The position numbers and the translations under genes are program-made. The notes beneath the pieces are model-generated. The model was given only the letters and a program-made list of their open reading frames with translations, did no database searches and was not told the origin of the DNA. Of a stretch of 64,000 nt of DNA, positions 49,288-58,512 are shown in pieces. The DNA lies in assembly GCA_963843275.1 (NCBI GenBank), contig CAWJJM010000012.1, positions 930,001-994,000 of the forward strand. The letters are read 5' to 3'. This DNA comes from CAWJJM01 sp963843275 (GTDB lineage: Bacteria > Acidobacteriota > Thermoanaerobaculia > Multivoradales > JBCCEF01). Each line of letters opens with the position of its first letter. Within the stretch, counting starts at the first letter, position 1.

Positions 49288-49415
49288 CGGTCGATCTCCT
49301 CGCGGGTTCGTCGGTTCGCGGTCGGGAATGTGCGGAGACATCATGTGTCGACCAGAGATTTCACTGCAAGGGTCCCGCCAGGCCGCGGGATAGACTCCGC
49401 CACGGGGGACGAGGG

Positions 49416-50072
49416 ATGACGGTCGATCGGTTCTTCAGCGGGCAGGAGCTCGCCGCGGTCGAGGCCGCGGTGCGCGCCGCGGAGGGGGAGAGCGGCGGTG
49501 AGATCGTCCCCTACGTGGTCGACGCCTCCGACGCTTACCCGGAGGCGGCCTGGGTCGCCGCGGCGCTGGGCGCGGTGGCGTTGCCCCTGCTGACCGCGCT
49601 GGCCCACTGGGCGGCCGGCTGGTGGGGCGTGGAGTGGACGCTGTGGATGATCGCGCCGCCGGTCGTGGGCGCGGCCGGCGGCTACCTGGCCGCGGTGGTG
49701 ATCCCCGCCCTGCGCCGCGCCCTGGTACCGGCGGCGGTGCGCCAGCGCCGGGTCGAGGGGCGCGCCGCGGCGGCCTTCGTCGACGAGGAGGTCTTCGCCA
49801 CCCGCGACCGCACCGGGATCCTCCTGTTCGTCTCCCTGTTCGAGCGCCGCGTCGTGGTGCTCGCCGACGCCGGGATCCACGCCCGGGTGCCGGAGGGCGC
49901 CTGGCAGGGCATCGTCGACCGGCTGGTGGCGGGCCTGCGGGCCGGCCGCCCCGGGTCCGCCCTGGCCGAGGCCGTGGCGGCGTGCGGGGCGCTGCTCGCC
50001 GAGCGCGGCGTCCCGTTGCGGCCCGACGACATCGACGAGCTGTCGGACCGGGTGCGCCGGGAGGAGCGGTGA
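49416..50072 (+). CDS. TPM-domain membrane protein
   Basis: A 218-residue protein. The TPM (Psb32-like) domain is split by a two-helix membrane insert (AAWVAAALGAVALPLLTALAHWA, WMIAPPVVGAAGGYLAAVVIP). Domain text includes LAAVEAAVRAAEGESGGEIVPYVV and RTGILLFVSLFERRVVVLADAGIHARV. Such proteins occur beside YgcG-like TPM proteins, as here. Their biochemical role is uncertain, with a phosphatase suggested for plant homologues. It overlaps the next gene by 4 nt (GTGA). Confidence 0.85.
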   Translation: MTVDRFFSGQELAAVEAAVRAAEGESGGEIVPYVVDASDAYPEAAWVAAALGAVALPLLTALAHWAAGWWGVEWTLWMIAPPVVGAAGGYLAAVVIPALRRALVPAAVRQRRVEGRAAAAFVDEEVFATRDRTGILLFVSLFERRVVVLADAGIHARVPEGAWQGIVDRLVAGLRAGRPGSALAEAVAACGALLAERGVPLRPDDIDELSDRVRREER

Positions 50073-50998
50073 GGCGGGCCGTCGCCGCGCTGGGCCTGCT
50101 CGTCGCCGCGGCCCTGCTGCGCCCGGCGCCGGCCGTGGCCCTGGAGGTGCCGTACCTCTCGGGACGGGTGATCGACGAGGCGGGCATCGTGCCTCCCGAC
50201 GAGCGCGCCCGGCTCGAGGCCCAGCTCGCCGACTACGAGAAGAGGACCGGCCACCAGGTGGTCGTCCTCACTGTGCCGGGCCTCGAGGGGGACGCGATCG
50301 ACGACTTCTCGATGCGGGTGGCCGAGACCTGGAAGCTCGGGCGCAAGGGTGTCGACGACGGCGTGCTGTTCGTGGTCGCCCGCGACGACCGGCGCATGCG
50401 CATCGAGGTCGGGTACGGGCTCGAGCCCCTGCTCACCGACCTCGAGGCCGGCCGGATCCTCGACGAGCGCGTTGCGCCGCACTTCCGCCAGGGGGACTTC
50501 GGCGGCGGCATCCAGGCCGGGGTGGACGCCATCCTCGCCAGCCTGGAGGGCGCGGACCTGCCGCCGCCGCCGGCGGGCGGCGCCCCCGCGCAGCACGTGC
50601 CGGTCGGCTTCCGACTGCTGGGGATGCTGATCTTCGTCGTCGTGATCGGCACCTTCGCCCTCAGCGCCCTGGCGACCTCGGGCTGCGCCGGCTGGACTCT
50701 CTATGTCTTCCTGATGCCGTTCATCGCCATCTTCCCGAGCGTGCTGGTCCATCCCGCCGCCGGGGGAGGCCTGCTGCTCGCCTGGCTGCTCGGCTACCCG
50801 CTGTGGCGGTGGTGGGTGGCCCGCCACGGCGTCCCGCGCTGGGCGTCGACCGCCGGCGGACGCGGCGGACGCCACGGCGGCTTCCTCGGGCCGTTCCTGG
50901 GTGGCGGTGGGTTCGGGGGGGGCGGCTTCGGCGGCGGCGGCGGTTTCTCGGGCGGCGGCGGCGGCTTCGGCGGCGGCGGCGCCTCGGGCGGCTGGTGA
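50069..50998 (+). CDS. YgcG-like TPM-domain protein with Gly-rich C terminus
   Basis: A 309-residue protein. A signal peptide (AALGLLVAAALLRPAPAVA) is followed by the TPM domain: LSGRVIDEAGIVPPDERARL, HQVVVLTVPGLEGDAIDDFSMRVAETWKLGRKGVDDGVL, IEVGYGLEPLLTD. Two or three transmembrane helices and a C-terminal run of FGGGG repeats follow (about 45 residues), the usual YgcG layout. The normal neighbour LemA is absent here; a second TPM gene precedes it instead. It ends 1 bp from the convergent parA-like gene. Confidence 0.9.
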   Translation: MRRAVAALGLLVAAALLRPAPAVALEVPYLSGRVIDEAGIVPPDERARLEAQLADYEKRTGHQVVVLTVPGLEGDAIDDFSMRVAETWKLGRKGVDDGVLFVVARDDRRMRIEVGYGLEPLLTDLEAGRILDERVAPHFRQGDFGGGIQAGVDAILASLEGADLPPPPAGGAPAQHVPVGFRLLGMLIFVVVIGTFALSALATSGCAGWTLYVFLMPFIAIFPSVLVHPAAGGGLLLAWLLGYPLWRWWVARHGVPRWASTAGGRGGRHGGFLGPFLGGGGFGGGGFGGGGGFSGGGGGFGGGGASGGW

Positions 50999-50999
50999 C

Positions 51000-51806
51000 T
51001 CAGCCCCCCGACGCCTCGGGGACGACCGGCTCGCGCTGCGCCCGCTGCCGCTCGAGGCGCAGCGTGAGCTCCTCGGCGACCAGCCGGTAGGCGGCGGCCC
51101 CCGGGGCCGACGGGTCGTACTGGAAGATGGTCTGCGCGGCGGCGGGCGCCTCCGCCAGCCGGATGTTGACGCGCACCTCGACCCCGAACACCTGCGGCCC
51201 GTACTCCCGGCGGATCAGGTCGACGTTGCGCCGCGTCTCCCCGTTGCGGTAGTCGACCATGGTCAGCAGGATGCCGGCGAGCGCCAGCCGGCGGTTGTGG
51301 TGGGCGCGGACGCGCTCCGCCGCGGCGAGCAGGCTGTCGATGCCGGCCAGCGCCAGGAAGTGCGGCTCGACGGGGGTGAGGAAGACGTCGGCCGCCGCCA
51401 GCGCGTTGATGGGGATCAGGCTCACCCCCGGCGGGCAGTCGAGAAAGACGTAGTCGTAGTCGGCGGCGGCGGGTCCGAGGACCGTGCCCAGGCGGATCTC
51501 CCGGTGGCGGTAGGCCCCCAGCTCGATGTCGGCGCTGACCAGGTCGACGGACGCGGTGAGCAGATCGAGGCGGGGGACCTGGGTCGAGCGGATCGCCTCG
51601 CGGGCCGGCATGTTCCACAGCAGGACGTCGGCCACCGAGGGGGCGAGGTCGGTGCGGTCGACGCCGAGGAACATCGACGCCGAGGCCTGGGCGTCGAGGT
51701 CGACCAGCAACACGCGGTCTCCCGCCTCGGCGAACGCCGCGGCGAGGCTCACCGAGGTGGTCGTCTTCGCGACGCCGCCCTTCTTGCTGACCACTGCGAC
51801 GATCAT
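51000..51806 (-). CDS. ParA/MinD-family ATPase
   Basis: A 268-residue deviant Walker A ATPase: VSKKGGVAKTTTSVSLAAA (residues 7-25), LLVDLDAQASASMFLG, VFLDCPPGVSLIPINALAAADVFLTPVEPHFLALAGID. It resembles ParA/Soj proteins that position cellular cargo. No parB is nearby, so it is an orphan type. It is the last gene of an operon after a PP2C phosphatase and a TPR protein, with ATGA overlap to the latter, so its cargo may be that membrane signalling complex. Confidence 0.93.
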   Translation of the reverse strand: MIVAVVSKKGGVAKTTTSVSLAAAFAEAGDRVLLVDLDAQASASMFLGVDRTDLAPSVADVLLWNMPAREAIRSTQVPRLDLLTASVDLVSADIELGAYRHREIRLGTVLGPAAADYDYVFLDCPPGVSLIPINALAAADVFLTPVEPHFLALAGIDSLLAAAERVRAHHNRRLALAGILLTMVDYRNGETRRNVDLIRREYGPQVFGVEVRVNIRLAEAPAAAQTIFQYDPSAPGAAAYRLVAEELTLRLERQRAQREPVVPEASGG

Positions 51807-53143
51807 CGGGCGGCGGCGGCTCCCGGCAGCAGGAACGGGGGCCGGCTGGCGAACTCGGGGTTGACCCGGGCGAGCTCGGCCTCGACGGCGCCGGCCTCGT
51901 CGGCCCGTCCCGCCCGTTCCAGCGCCGTGACCAGGGCCTGCCGGTTGAACAGCTTGAACAACCACTGCTCGCTGCGGAACTCGAGCGTCGCGTCGGCGCT
52001 GCGGAAGTGCTCCGCGGCCGCCGCCGCGTCCCCGGCGGTCAGGCTGCGGGCTCCCGCGATGTGCTCCTCCATGGCGCCGAGCACGGGGTCCTTCTCGTGC
52101 ATCTCCGCGGCGTACGAGGCGATCCGCTTCTCCACCTCGGTCACCGCCTCCGGGTCGGAGGCGCTGAGGCCGGCCCAGACCTGGAAGACGCCGATCTCCC
52201 CCTGCTGGCCGCACTCCCGTGCCTGCGCCAGGCTCTCGCTCCAGCGGCCGGCGTCGGCGAGCCGCCAGAGCGCCAGGCGGCAGGTGAGGCTGCGCAGGGC
52301 GGCGGGCTCGCAGCCCCCCGACGAAACGGCCTCGGCGAGCCGGCGATCCGCTTCGTCGTAGTCGGCGCGCAGCATCGCCACCTGGACCAGGTTCTGCCAC
52401 GAGGGACAGAAGTCCGCCTTGGCGGCGATGGCGGCGCGGAACTCCCGCTCCGCCTCGTCGTAGCGCCCCCGCAGGCTGTACAGCTCCCCCAGGGAGTCGT
52501 GGGGGTTGGCCTGGTCGGGGGCGATGTAGCGGTAGATCTCGAACTGCTCCTCGGCGTCCGCGAAGTCGCCGCGGGCCATCGCCAGGTAGCCGATCCGGTT
52601 CTGCGCCTCGACCCAGTTCGGGTCGAGCTCGATCAGCCGCCGGTAGCACGCCTCGGCCTCGCGGGCGTCGCCGGAGCCCCACAGCCGTCCACACTCGAGC
52701 TCGAGCGCGAAGGGGTCGTCCGGATGGTCGGCGAGATAGTCGGCCAGCAGCGCGTGCGCCGCGTCGGGCTTGCGGGCGATCATCTGCCGGTAGTAGCCGA
52801 TCAGCAGGCGCTCGCGCGGGTTCAGGCTCTCGAGGTCGACGGCCTGGAGCTCGTCGAGCAGGCTGCCGATGCGCTCCGGATCGCCGCCGCCGCGGCGCAG
52901 CGCCAGCAGCAGGTTCATCTTGGCCATGGCGAAGTCGGGGTCGGCGGCGAGCGCCTTCTGGTAGTGGTCGATGGCGTCGTTGAAATAGAGCTGGAGCGAG
53001 GCCTGGTTGCCGGCGCGCAGCTCGCGCAGCGCCTGCGGCGACCCGGTGGTCCACTCCGGGCCCTGGCGGCGCAGCAGGAAGGCGGCGCCGATGGCGACGC
53101 CGGCGACCAGGAGCAGGGCGACGAGGGTGAGCAGCTTCTTCAT
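51803..53143 (-). CDS. Membrane-anchored TPR protein
   Basis: A 446-residue protein with an N-terminal signal anchor (LLTLVALLLVAGVAIGAAFLL) and about eight tetratricopeptide units: NDAIDHYQKALAADPDFAMA, EAEACYRRLIELDPNWVEAQ, DAEEQFEIYRYIAPDQANPH, EAEREFRAAIAAKADFCPSW and others. The soluble part is predicted outside the membrane. ATGA overlaps join it to both the phosphatase and ParA-like genes. Likely a protein-interaction scaffold; the family beyond TPR is unrecognised. Confidence 0.88.
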   Translation of the reverse strand: MKKLLTLVALLLVAGVAIGAAFLLRRQGPEWTTGSPQALRELRAGNQASLQLYFNDAIDHYQKALAADPDFAMAKMNLLLALRRGGGDPERIGSLLDELQAVDLESLNPRERLLIGYYRQMIARKPDAAHALLADYLADHPDDPFALELECGRLWGSGDAREAEACYRRLIELDPNWVEAQNRIGYLAMARGDFADAEEQFEIYRYIAPDQANPHDSLGELYSLRGRYDEAEREFRAAIAAKADFCPSWQNLVQVAMLRADYDEADRRLAEAVSSGGCEPAALRSLTCRLALWRLADAGRWSESLAQARECGQQGEIGVFQVWAGLSASDPEAVTEVEKRIASYAAEMHEKDPVLGAMEEHIAGARSLTAGDAAAAAEHFRSADATLEFRSEQWLFKLFNRQALVTALERAGRADEAGAVEAELARVNPEFASRPPFLLPGAAAAR

Positions 53144-55677
53144 GGGGTCTCCGCCGGTTGGCGCGCGATGGCGAGCAGGGTCACGTCGTCGTAGGGCGTC
53201 TCGCCGCGGGTGAACTCGTCGAGCGCAGCGAGCACCCGGTCGATCACCCGCGGGGGGTCGGCCGGGGCGTCGCGCAGGACGTCCTCGAGCCGCCCCTGCC
53301 CGAAGAACTCCGCCGCCGGGTTCTGCGCCTCGACCACGCCGTCCGAGTAGGCGAGCAGGAACTCGCCGTCGGTCAGCCGGGTCTCCAGGCTGCGGAACCC
53401 GCCGGCCGCCAGGGCGCCGAGCGGGATCCGGTGATCCGGGAGCGGTAGCTCCTCGATGGTCCCGGCGCGGGTCCGTTTGAGGGGCTGCGGCTGGCCCGCC
53501 AACAGGTAACGCAGCGTGCCGTCGCTCCCGTTCGGGGTGAAGTATCCCACGGCCACGAAGCTGCGGTCCGCGATCTCGTAGAGGCGGCGGTTGGCGAGCT
53601 CGAACAGGTCCTCGGGCTCGCGGTTGGAGAGGGCCAGCGAGTGAAGCACCTCCGAGGCCGCCATCATCATCAGGGCGCCGGACACGGACTTGCCGGAGAC
53701 GTCGCCGTAGACCAGGGCGGAGCTGCCCGGGCGGGGGCCCGGCAGGGCGGCGTAGAAGTCGCCCCCGACGTGGCGCGCCGGCCGGCAGGTCGCGGCCACC
53801 GCCCAGCCCGGGCCGAGCTCGAGCCCGCGCGGCAGCAGCGAGCTCTGGATCGTCGAGGCGATCTCCAGCTCGCGTTCGAGCTCCGCCTGGCGGGTCCGCT
53901 CGGCGAGCAGCACGCTGGTCTCGAGGGCGATGGTGGCCTGGTGGAGGAGGCCGCGCAGCAGGTCGAGCTCGTCCGCCTCGAGCGCCACCCGCGACTCCTT
54001 GCCGGCGAGCAGCACCAGTCCGAGGCGCCGGCGGCCGGAGGCCAGCACGCCGACCAGCTCGACGCCGAGGTCGCCGAGATGGGCGAGCAGGTGGTCGACG
54101 CGTGCCGAGCGCAGGCGGAGCAGGCCGAGCTCGTCGACCCGCACCAGGCCGCTGCCCCGCCGGCGCAGGGTCTGGAAGAAGAGGTCCGGCAGGTCGAGCG
54201 CCCCGGGCAGCTCGCCGGGTCCGGACACCTTCTCGAGCCGGCCGCCGCGGTCGAGGTAGAAGGCGCCGAAGCGCAAGCGCAGCATCCGCGGCAGCTCGGC
54301 GAGCCGCTGGCGCACCGCCTCGGCGGGGTCCTGGCCGCCGGTGAACGCCTCGGCGAGCTCGGCCTGGGCGCGCTGGAGGCGCGTCCGCTCGGCGAGGAAG
54401 AAGCGGTCCATCGGCACCTGGATGCGGCGGCGCAGCGGCTCGAACAGCAGCACGATGGCGAGGGCGAAGACCAGCGGGAAGTAGGGTGAGTCGGCCAGTC
54501 GGGTGCCGCGGAAGATGGCGTTGAAGGAGGCGATCCCGAGGGCGTAGGCCACGGTCACCACGGCCGTCGCCGCCGTGTACACGAGGCTCTTGCGCAGGAT
54601 GACGCGCACCTCGAGGAGCTGGAAGCGGAAGATGGCGTAGGCGAAGGTCAGCGGGATCGCCGCCAGCGGCACCACGCCGTAGAAGACGAACTTCTCCGTC
54701 TGCAGGAACGAGGGGAACGCGACCGCGAGGAGGAGGAACGGCACCAGCCCGACGATCGACCCGCCCAGCACCAGCGCCGCGCCGCGCCGCTCCGCCGAGG
54801 CCGGCAGGCGCGCCCAGTTGGCGGTGAGCACGGCGAGGCCGAGGAGCACGTAGAGGGCGAGCACCCACCAGCTCGCCGCCGGAGCGCCGCTGATCAGCCG
54901 GCCAGGCCGTCCCAGGCCGTAGCGCAGCCACACGCCCGCCGCGAACACCAGGACCGGCACCGAGTACAGGGCGACCAGCAGCCCGGTCCAGGCCCGCCGG
55001 CCGCGCAGCCGGGCGGCCGTCTCGCCGAGGCGCCCGTCCCAGATCGGTCGCGGGAAGATGAGGAAGAAGTGGAGGAAGCTGGCCGGCAGCAGCACCAGGG
55101 CCAGCGTCCCGGTGCGCAGCACGAAGGCGTCGACCCACGAGTACGAGGCGGGCCGCAGGCGGCAGACCAGGAAGAGCAGGAACAGCGAGCAGAGGACGAA
55201 GAACACCTGCGCCGGCCGCAGCTGCGGCTGGTGGAGGAGCACGAAGAGCCCGATGAAGAAGAAGCTGAAGCCCAGGACGCAGGCGTAGAGGTAGGCGGTG
55301 TCGCCGATCTGCCGCCGGCCGAGCTCGACGGCCACCTCGCGCAGCTCGGTCCGGCCGGCGGCGTCGCTGCGGCGCACCAGGTAGGGGACCGTCTCGCCGA
55401 CGTCGCGGGCGTTGAGGATCGCGGCGGCGCCCGCCTTCGAACGCAGCAGGGTGCGGCCGATCCCCACGATCTCGTCGCCCGCCTCGATCCCGGCGCGGTC
55501 GGCTCCGGAGCCGCCGACCACCGCACCGACGCGCAGCGTCCCCGGGACGTCGGCCTCGAGCACCACGCCGTCGTACGGCCGTGGCAGGTACATGTCGACG
55601 ATCGACAACGCCGCCAGGGCGAAGGCCAGCAGACCCAGCGCCAGCAGCGAAGAGGGGGGACGATTGGCGGTGCTCAT
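53140..55677 (-). CDS. PDZ-7TM-GAF-PP2C (SpoIIE/RsbU-type) phosphatase
   Basis: An 845-residue membrane protein. An N-terminal helix is followed by a PDZ-like domain (RVGAVVGGSGADRAGIEAGDEIVGIG, about residues 48-75), seven or more transmembrane helices (about 128-400), and a GAF-like region (about 430-590). The C-terminal PP2C domain has HVGGDFYAALPGPRPG, VYGDVSGKSVSGALMMM and LAYSDGVVEAQNP, with the metal Asp residues intact. It probably dephosphorylates an anti-sigma antagonist or other Ser/Thr-phosphorylated partner in response to an envelope signal. ATGA overlap with the TPR gene. Confidence 0.92.
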   Translation of the reverse strand: MSTANRPPSSLLALGLLAFALAALSIVDMYLPRPYDGVVLEADVPGTLRVGAVVGGSGADRAGIEAGDEIVGIGRTLLRSKAGAAAILNARDVGETVPYLVRRSDAAGRTELREVAVELGRRQIGDTAYLYACVLGFSFFFIGLFVLLHQPQLRPAQVFFVLCSLFLLFLVCRLRPASYSWVDAFVLRTGTLALVLLPASFLHFFLIFPRPIWDGRLGETAARLRGRRAWTGLLVALYSVPVLVFAAGVWLRYGLGRPGRLISGAPAASWWVLALYVLLGLAVLTANWARLPASAERRGAALVLGGSIVGLVPFLLLAVAFPSFLQTEKFVFYGVVPLAAIPLTFAYAIFRFQLLEVRVILRKSLVYTAATAVVTVAYALGIASFNAIFRGTRLADSPYFPLVFALAIVLLFEPLRRRIQVPMDRFFLAERTRLQRAQAELAEAFTGGQDPAEAVRQRLAELPRMLRLRFGAFYLDRGGRLEKVSGPGELPGALDLPDLFFQTLRRRGSGLVRVDELGLLRLRSARVDHLLAHLGDLGVELVGVLASGRRRLGLVLLAGKESRVALEADELDLLRGLLHQATIALETSVLLAERTRQAELERELEIASTIQSSLLPRGLELGPGWAVAATCRPARHVGGDFYAALPGPRPGSSALVYGDVSGKSVSGALMMMAASEVLHSLALSNREPEDLFELANRRLYEIADRSFVAVGYFTPNGSDGTLRYLLAGQPQPLKRTRAGTIEELPLPDHRIPLGALAAGGFRSLETRLTDGEFLLAYSDGVVEAQNPAAEFFGQGRLEDVLRDAPADPPRVIDRVLAALDEFTRGETPYDDVTLLAIARQPAETP

Positions 55678-55784
55678 CGGACGGTCCGGTCCCCCATCTT
55701 ACGGTCTTTACGGAAGGGCCGGCGGCGAAGTTGGGAGCCCCGCCCGGGCTTGCCGTCCGCGGCGTCAGCGGAGAGGATCGGCGG

Positions 55785-56450
55785 ATGTCCGACCCTGCCG
55801 AGCGCGGCGCCCGGCGCCCGCCGCCGACGTCGGGCGCCGGCGGCCTGCGGTCGCTGGCCGCCCGCAGCCTCCTCGCCGGCCTGACGCCGCTGATCCCGGT
55901 GCCGTGGCTCGACGACGCGGTGGAGCGGGGGGTGCGGCGGCGCACTCTCGCAGCGCTGCTGCGGGAGCGCGGCCTGGACCCGACGCCGGCGGACGTGGAC
56001 GTGGTCGCCGGCCTCGAGCGCAGCGGCGGGCGCGGCTGCCTCGGGGCGCTGCTGCGCGGCGCGGTCGAGGCGTCGCTCTACCTGCTGCGCAAGCTGTTCC
56101 GCAAGCTCGTCGTCGTGCTCGCGGTCCACGACGGCGCCGACGCCGCCTCGCGCCTCTTCCACGACGCCTACCTGCTGCGCCACGCCCTGTCGATCGGGGC
56201 GCTCGAGGCCGGGCCCGGCGGGCGCATCGACCGCGACGCCGCGCGCCGGGTGCGGCGCGCGATGGACGCCACGCTGGCGGCCACCGACACCTCGCCGCTG
56301 CGGCAGGCGGTGCGCCGGGCCCTGGTGCGGCGCCCGGCCGGCGACGGGGCGGCGGCCGGGCGGGTGGCGGACGCCCTGTGGCGGCAGGGCGACTACCGGG
56401 CGGCTCTCGAGCGCCGTCTGGAAACCCATCTGGGGGTGCCGGAGAGCTGA
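55785..56450 (+). CDS. Conserved hypothetical protein
   Basis: A 221-residue Arg/Ala/Leu-rich protein, not recognised: SLLAGLTPLIPVPWLDDAVERGVRRRTL, then LYLLRKLFRKLVVVLAVHDGADAASRLFHDAYLLRHAL. It appears to have amphipathic or membrane-associated helices without clear transmembrane spans. Codon usage is normal for the window. ATG 55785 is preceded by GAGAGGAT. It is divergent from the PP2C phosphatase gene and 78 bp upstream of the PilZ-AMIN gene, possibly in the same transcript. Confidence 0.6.
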   Translation: MSDPAERGARRPPPTSGAGGLRSLAARSLLAGLTPLIPVPWLDDAVERGVRRRTLAALLRERGLDPTPADVDVVAGLERSGGRGCLGALLRGAVEASLYLLRKLFRKLVVVLAVHDGADAASRLFHDAYLLRHALSIGALEAGPGGRIDRDAARRVRRAMDATLAATDTSPLRQAVRRALVRRPAGDGAAAGRVADALWRQGDYRAALERRLETHLGVPES

Positions 56451-56528
56451 CGGCCGGACCCTCCCGGGGGCCGCGCTTGCGGTAAGATCCGGGGTCCCGG
56501 AAGCCCCACGAGCTGCTGGCGAAACGTC

Positions 56529-58508
56529 GTGCCGACCCACGTCCCCCCGCGCATCTACCGCCGCGTGCCGTTCGAGACGGCGGTGCGGATCGAGTTCGAC
56601 CGTTTCAGCGGCTTCGTGGAGCAGTACTCCGCCAACCTGTCGCTCGGTGGGCTGTTCGTCCGCACCGCGACGCCACCGCCGGTGGGCACGGTGGTGCCGA
56701 TCGAGTTCCGCCTCGGCGACGGCTTCGAGCTGATCCGGGGCACCGGCAAGGTGGTCTGGGTGCGGTCGGACGCGGAGGCGGGGCCGGAGCGCCCGGCCGG
56801 CATGGGCATCCGCTTCGTGGAGCTCACCGCCGGCAGCCGCGAGCTGATCTTCAAGATGGTGGAGCGCCGGGTCAAGGACGGCGGCCGTCCCTTCGACCTC
56901 GAAGAGGGGGAGGAGACGCTGCCCGAGGCACCGCCCCGTGACGAGGGGACCCTGACGGCGCCCCCCTGGGAGCTGCCCGGTCCACCGGCCCGGGACGGCG
57001 AGACGGCGGCGGCGCCCCCTGCGCGGGACAGGTCGCCCCGGGGCGGCGGCCCGCAGCCCGGCGCCGCGGCGCGGCGCCCCGCGCCAGGAGCCGAGCCGTT
57101 CGCGCCCGCACACCGCGACGAGGCGGCCGTCTCGACCGAGCCGCCGGCGGCCGCCGCGCCGCGGCCGGCGCCAGGAACCCCACCGTCCGCGCCCGCGCAC
57201 CGCGACGAGGCGGCCCTCACGGCCGAGCGGCCGGCGGCCTTCGCCGCGCGGCCGGCTCCGGCTGCGGCGGCGCCTCCCGCGCCACCCCTCCCCTTCGCGG
57301 CGCCGACCGGCGACCGGTCGGGGCCCACACCGGGCTCGCCGGCCACCGCGCCGGCGGACCGCGAGCCCGTGGCGGCTGTTGCGGCGCCCTCCCCGGAGAG
57401 GCCGCCGGTGGCCCGGAACGCCGGGTCGACCCTGGCCGGGCCGGAGACCGACGAGGAGTTCGCGGCGCCCCTCGGCGCGGACGCTGCGGCCCGGGCCGCG
57501 GCGCCGGTCGAGGAACCGCCGCCGAGCCCGCCGTCCGGCGCCGACGAGCGGCCCGGCGCGGTGAGCGGGCCGGGCGGGGAAGTGGCAGCGGGGACGCCGG
57601 CCCGAGAAACGGACACCGGCGGCGACCGCGACCGTGCCGCGGCGGGTGACGCCTTCTTCGCGGCGGGCGCGACGGACGCGCTCCAGGACGCCTCCCGAGA
57701 GAGTGCCGAGGGGGGTGACCGCCGCGCCTGGACGGACCCCGAGGAGGGGCCTGCGCTTCCCGAGGACGGCGAATTCTCCTCGCTGGCCTGGCGGGATCCC
57801 GAGCCCACGGGCGAGCCGTCTCCCCCCGCCGTGGTCGCGGCGCCCGACGAGGAGATCGGCGACCCGCCGCCGCGCCGCCGGCACGGTCGCGCCGCCTGGC
57901 TCGGCGGGATCGCCGTGGCGCTCGCCGTGGCGGCGGCGGCGTTCCTCCTGCTCGGCCGGGAGACGACGATCCGCTCCCCCGCACCGCCGGCGGCGGAGAC
58001 GCCCCGCGCCGCGGCGCCGTCCGGGGAGGCCGACGGCCCGCCGCTCGCCGCCACCACGGTGCCCGCGGACCCGGCGGCGGCGCCGTCCTCGGTGCCGGCC
58101 GCGGAGCGCCGGCAGGAGGCCGCGACCCCGGATCCGGCGCCCGCGCCGGCCGCCGGGGGACCGCCGGCCCTCGCCCGCATCACCTGGGACGAGCGCGGCG
58201 GCCGGACCGAGTTCACGCTCCAGGGCACCCGGCCCATCGGCCCGGGCGACTTCGACCACTTCACGATGGGCGGCGACCATCCACGGCTGGTGGTGCGGCT
58301 CTTCGGGATCGCCGAGCCGTTCCGCGGCGGGCCGCTGGAGGTCCGCGGACCGCGTGTGGCGCGGGTCCGGGTGGGGCTGCATCCGGCCTCCGGTCCGGGC
58401 GGCAGGAGCTCGCTGCACGTGGTCTTCGATCTCACCGGCGCCGGCGTGACGGCCGGCGGGATCTCGGCGTCCGACGGCCGCCTCCACGTCGGCTTCGAGG
58501 GGGACTGA
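56529..58508 (+). CDS. PilZ - linker - transmembrane - AMIN domain protein
   Basis: A 659-residue protein. The N-terminal PilZ domain (about 8-115) has RIYRRVPF (RxxxR) and YSANLSLGGLFVRT (N-x-S-x2-G), the c-di-GMP contacts. Then come about 340 residues of Pro/Ala/Glu-rich disordered sequence with near-repeats (PFAPAHRDEAAV, PSAPAHRDEAAL) and one transmembrane helix (about 455-475). The periplasmic C terminus (about 547-659, ARITWDERGGRTEFTLQG, HPRLVVRLFG, VARVRVGLHP, LHVVFDLTG, GRLHVGF) fits an AMIN domain, which targets amidases and secretins to peptidoglycan. GTG start 56529. It lies 4 bp before the amidase gene, and the amidase itself lacks AMIN. Confidence 0.85.
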   Translation: MPTHVPPRIYRRVPFETAVRIEFDRFSGFVEQYSANLSLGGLFVRTATPPPVGTVVPIEFRLGDGFELIRGTGKVVWVRSDAEAGPERPAGMGIRFVELTAGSRELIFKMVERRVKDGGRPFDLEEGEETLPEAPPRDEGTLTAPPWELPGPPARDGETAAAPPARDRSPRGGGPQPGAAARRPAPGAEPFAPAHRDEAAVSTEPPAAAAPRPAPGTPPSAPAHRDEAALTAERPAAFAARPAPAAAAPPAPPLPFAAPTGDRSGPTPGSPATAPADREPVAAVAAPSPERPPVARNAGSTLAGPETDEEFAAPLGADAAARAAAPVEEPPPSPPSGADERPGAVSGPGGEVAAGTPARETDTGGDRDRAAAGDAFFAAGATDALQDASRESAEGGDRRAWTDPEEGPALPEDGEFSSLAWRDPEPTGEPSPPAVVAAPDEEIGDPPPRRRHGRAAWLGGIAVALAVAAAAFLLLGRETTIRSPAPPAAETPRAAAPSGEADGPPLAATTVPADPAAAPSSVPAAERRQEAATPDPAPAPAAGGPPALARITWDERGGRTEFTLQGTRPIGPGDFDHFTMGGDHPRLVVRLFGIAEPFRGGPLEVRGPRVARVRVGLHPASGPGGRSSLHVVFDLTGAGVTAGGISASDGRLHVGFEGD

Positions 58509-58512
58509 GAGG

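Noticed and set aside
50880..50995. GGCGGC-type tandem repeat as a structural DNA element
   Set aside because: It is the coding repeat for the Gly-rich tail that is normal in YgcG-like TPM proteins.
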